NCBI GenBank assembly: GCA_012799265.1
Contig: JAAZLP010000348.1
Span: 1-8,255, forward strand
Source of the DNA: Phyllobacteriaceae bacterium
GTDB taxonomy: Bacteria > Pseudomonadota > Alphaproteobacteria > Rhizobiales > Devosiaceae
Length of the DNA: 8,255 bases
Reading direction: 5' to 3'
Part shown: positions 6,003-8,255 of the stretch, one piece after another
Numbering within the stretch: position 1 is the first letter of the stretch
Layout: every line of letters starts with the position of its first letter
Notes under the pieces: generated by a model
The model's input: the letters and a program-made list of their open reading frames with translations, nothing else
What the model was told of the DNA's origin: nothing
Database searches by the model: none
Position numbers and translations under genes: made by a program

Positions 6003-6764
6003 TTGGGAGTGAGGACCATTTCATCTGAAGAAATCCGGCCCGACCAGCCGAGCGCCGCGAACGCCGTTGCCGACCATCTGGCGCGGATGATTCTGAACAC
6101 CATGTCCCCCGGCGCGCTCCTGCCCAGCGAGGCGGAATTGGCGGAGAGATATGAAGTTAGCCGCCTCACCATACGGGAGGCGGTAAAGCTCCTCGCAGGC
6201 CGCGGGCTGGTCGAACTCGCACGCGGGCGTCGCGCCATGGTCCGTGAGCCCGACGGCTCCGCCTTCGCTGACTTCCTCACATCGGTTCTGCACAATGACA
6301 GCAAAGGTCTCTTTGACCTGGTCGAGGTGCGCATGTCGCTCGAAGTGCAGTCGGCAACGCTTGCCGCCAAGCGCGCCAGCCGCGCCGGGATCGCGGCCAT
6401 CGAGAGTGCACTCCAGGGAATGCGCGATGCCGAAAGCGCGCAGGATGAAGGGGCCGAGGACCGCTTCCATAACTTTGACGTCGGCTTTCACGAAGCCATC
6501 GCGCTCGCCAGTGGCAATCGCGTCCTGGGCTATCTCTTCGAAGCGATGGCGGCCCCGCTCCGCCAGGGCATCCAGATCAGCCGTCGGGGACATGCAGGCC
6601 GTGGACACACGCTTGCTGACACGATCGCGGCCCATGAACGCATTCTCGACGCCATTCGCGAAGGCAATGCCCGCAAGGCAGGCGACGCCATGCGGTTCCA
6701 TCTCAAGGATACCGAAAGCGATATCCGGACCGCGCTTTCCAGCTTTGCCGGAAATCCTGTCTGA
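6003..6764 (+). CDS. GntR-family transcriptional regulator, FadR subfamily (FCD domain)
   Basis: This encodes a 253-residue DNA-binding regulator with the usual length and layout of the FadR subfamily. The winged helix-turn-helix spans about residues 18-82, with LLPSEAELAERYEVSRLTIREAV as its recognition segment (the diagnostic core is about 39-61) and the wing GLVELARGRRAMV. An all-helical FCD effector domain covers about 100-240. Asp159, His163, His211 and His233 occupy the four metal-ligand positions of FCD domains, so the protein probably binds a metal and a carboxylate or sugar-acid ligand. It is divergent from chvE, which makes the importer its most likely target. In Agrobacterium the chvE regulator is GbpR, a LysR-type protein, so the regulator differs here. 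The start is uncertain: TTG at 6003 is shown, and GTG at 6009 is also possible; neither has a good ribosome binding site and an in-frame stop lies at 5958-5960. Confidence 0.9.
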   Translation: MGVRTISSEEIRPDQPSAANAVADHLARMILNTMSPGALLPSEAELAERYEVSRLTIREAVKLLAGRGLVELARGRRAMVREPDGSAFADFLTSVLHNDSKGLFDLVEVRMSLEVQSATLAAKRASRAGIAAIESALQGMRDAESAQDEGAEDRFHNFDVGFHEAIALASGNRVLGYLFEAMAAPLRQGIQISRRGHAGRGHTLADTIAAHERILDAIREGNARKAGDAMRFHLKDTESDIRTALSSFAGNPV

Positions 6765-6858
6765 TCTTTGGGCGGAACCTGCCTATTCAGCCCGCCAAAA
6801 GCTCGCTAAGCTCTGATTTGGGAAGTCCATCTGTGGCCTGAATCGAGCAAAGCGCTGC

Positions 6859-8255
6859 ATGTCGATCAAAGCCGCCGTTTATCATCTGACCCACTACAAA
6901 TATGACCGCCCGGTCTATTTGCAGCCTCAGATCATAAGGCTTCAGCCAGCGCCGCATTCTAAGACCAAGGTCCTCAGCCACTCCCTGCGCGTGAGCCCGG
7001 CCAATCACTTCGTCAATGTACAGCAGGACCCCTACGGTAATTTCCTGACGCGCTTCGTCTTTCCCGAGCCGGTGACCGAGCTCAAGATCGAAGTCGACCT
7101 TGTCGCCGACATGACGGTCTATAATCCCTTCGACTTTTTCGTCGAGGAATCGGCCGAAAACTGGCCATTCGACTATCCCGAAGATCTGCGCGACGATCTC
7201 GCCATCTACCGCCAGGCCGAACCGGCTGGCCCCTTGATGCAGCAACTTCTGGACAGCATTGATCGGTCCCCGCGCAATACCGTCACCTTCGTAACCGGGC
7301 TAAACGCCCGCATCCAGCAGACGACGAGCTATATCGTCCGCATGGAAACGGGTGTCTGGTCCCCCGAGGAAACCCTCGCCAATGCCCGGGGCTCATGCCG
7401 CGATTCCAGCTGGCTCCTGGTCAACCTTCTCCGCCATCTTGGCTTCGCTGCCCGCTTCGTTTCCGGCTACCTCATCCAGCTCAAGCCGGACCTCGTGGCG
7501 CTCGACGGCCCCGCCGGCACGGACCACGATTTCACCGATCTCCACGCCTGGTGCGAAGTCTACCTCCCCGGCGCTGGCTGGATTGGCCTCGACCCCACCT
7601 CGGGCCTGCTGACCGGCGAGAGCCACGTCCCCCTCGCCGCCACGCCGCACTATCGCAATGCGGCGCCGATCTCCGGCTTTGCTTCCTATGCCGAGGTTGA
7701 TTTCAACTTCGACATGAAGGTGACGCGCGTCGCCGAGCATCCCCGCATCACCAAGCCGTTCTCGGACGAAAGCTGGCAGCGCCTTGATGCTCTGGGCAGG
7801 AAAGTCGACGCGGTCCTCAAGGAAAATGACGTCCGGCTCACCATGGGCGGCGAACCCACATTCGTTTCCATCGATGATTTCGAAGCCGACGAATGGAATG
7901 CCGGGGCTGTCGGCCCGACCAAGCGCAGGCTTGCTGACCAGCTGATCCGTCGCCTGCGCGAGCGTTTCGCGCCGAACGGCGTGCTCCATCACGGTCAGGG
8001 CAAATGGTATCCCGGAGAAACCCTCCCCCGCTGGACCTTCTCGCTATACTGGCGCCTCGACGGCAGGCCCGTATGGAGTGACCCGGCGCTCATCGCCGAG
8101 GAGGGCGTCAAGACAGGCGCCACCCACGAGGACGCAAAGCGCTTCCTCGAAGCCTTTGCGCGCAATCTCGGCATCACCGGCGACACCATAGCCGAAGCCT
8201 ATGAGGACCCCGGTGAATGGCTGCTCAAGGAAGCCAACCTGCCGCCCAATGTTGA
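6859..8255 (+). CDS. Large transglutaminase-like / DUF2126 protein, N-terminal part
   Basis: The frame opens at ATG 6859 and remains open to the window edge, giving 465 residues; relatives are about 1100 residues, so more than half is missing. The N-terminal beta domain (about 1-150) includes AVYHLTHYKYDRPV and YNPFDFFVE, typical of this family. The transglutaminase-like core follows, with Cys180 in ARGSCRDSSW, His229 in DLHAWCEVY and Asp245 in GLDPTSG: a complete Cys-His-Asp triad. The DUF2126 region starts around 315 with TMGGEPTFVSIDDFEADEWN and continues with HGQGKWYPGE. The catalytic core should act as a thiol peptidase or amide-forming enzyme, but the physiological substrate is unknown. 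It has no signal peptide, so it is probably cytoplasmic. It lies 94 bases after the GntR gene on the same strand with a weak ribosome binding site. In many proteobacteria such genes are clustered with alpha-E and circularly permuted ATP-grasp proteins, which would lie to the right. Confidence 0.92.
   Translation, partial: MSIKAAVYHLTHYKYDRPVYLQPQIIRLQPAPHSKTKVLSHSLRVSPANHFVNVQQDPYGNFLTRFVFPEPVTELKIEVDLVADMTVYNPFDFFVEESAENWPFDYPEDLRDDLAIYRQAEPAGPLMQQLLDSIDRSPRNTVTFVTGLNARIQQTTSYIVRMETGVWSPEETLANARGSCRDSSWLLVNLLRHLGFAARFVSGYLIQLKPDLVALDGPAGTDHDFTDLHAWCEVYLPGAGWIGLDPTSGLLTGESHVPLAATPHYRNAAPISGFASYAEVDFNFDMKVTRVAEHPRITKPFSDESWQRLDALGRKVDAVLKENDVRLTMGGEPTFVSIDDFEADEWNAGAVGPTKRRLADQLIRRLRERFAPNGVLHHGQGKWYPGETLPRWTFSLYWRLDGRPVWSDPALIAEEGVKTGATHEDAKRFLEAFARNLGITGDTIAEAYEDPGEWLLKEANLPPNV

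Noticed and set aside
6765..6858. Possible terminator between the GntR gene and the transglutaminase gene
   Set aside because: Only short GGGC/GCCC and AGCT/AGCT pairings exist, with no stable stem followed by a T-run.
7393..7992. A 199-codon minus-strand frame within the transglutaminase gene
   Set aside because: It is a shadow of the transglutaminase/DUF2126 frame, which carries the catalytic triad and conserved motifs.

Overview
The window looks like chromosomal DNA from a GC-rich alphaproteobacterium. The closest protein resemblance is a ChvE-GguA-GguB sugar importer of the kind known from Agrobacterium and relatives. Hyphomicrobiales, perhaps a Devosia-like genus, is my inference; no rRNA or other marker gene here settles it. 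I see no tRNA, rRNA, CRISPR array, insertion sequence or phage gene.

Layout. At the left edge is the 3' end of a 3-mercaptopyruvate sulfurtransferase gene (+). A small VOC/glyoxalase-fold gene (+) follows. Its stop codon overlaps the stop of a convergent class I methyltransferase gene (-) inside one CTAG. The methyltransferase has its own promoter, with a perfect inverted repeat lying over the predicted -10 and transcription start. Upstream of that is a strong minus-strand terminator that closes the central operon.

The centre (about 1.5-5.6 kb, minus strand) is a three-gene importer for monosaccharides: chvE (periplasmic binding protein), gguA (double ABC ATPase) and gguB (permease). A hairpin sits between chvE and gguA. 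The ATPase and permease genes are coupled by an ATGA overlap. This order and the hairpin fit the usual pattern of making more binding protein than ATPase or permease. ChvE captures the sugar in the periplasm, GguB forms the channel and GguA powers transport.

A 418-bp divergent region separates chvE from a GntR-family regulator of the FadR/FCD type (+). It holds a candidate 39-codon leader ORF with a strong ribosome binding site in front of chvE, a hairpin inside that ORF, and repeated AGGTA motifs in the putative regulator promoter. The divergent layout suggests that the regulator controls both itself and the importer. The right edge carries the first 465 codons of a large transglutaminase/DUF2126 protein (+), which runs off the window.

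Most of the window is ordinary accessory metabolism. The least explained DNA is the chvE leader and the methyltransferase operator.
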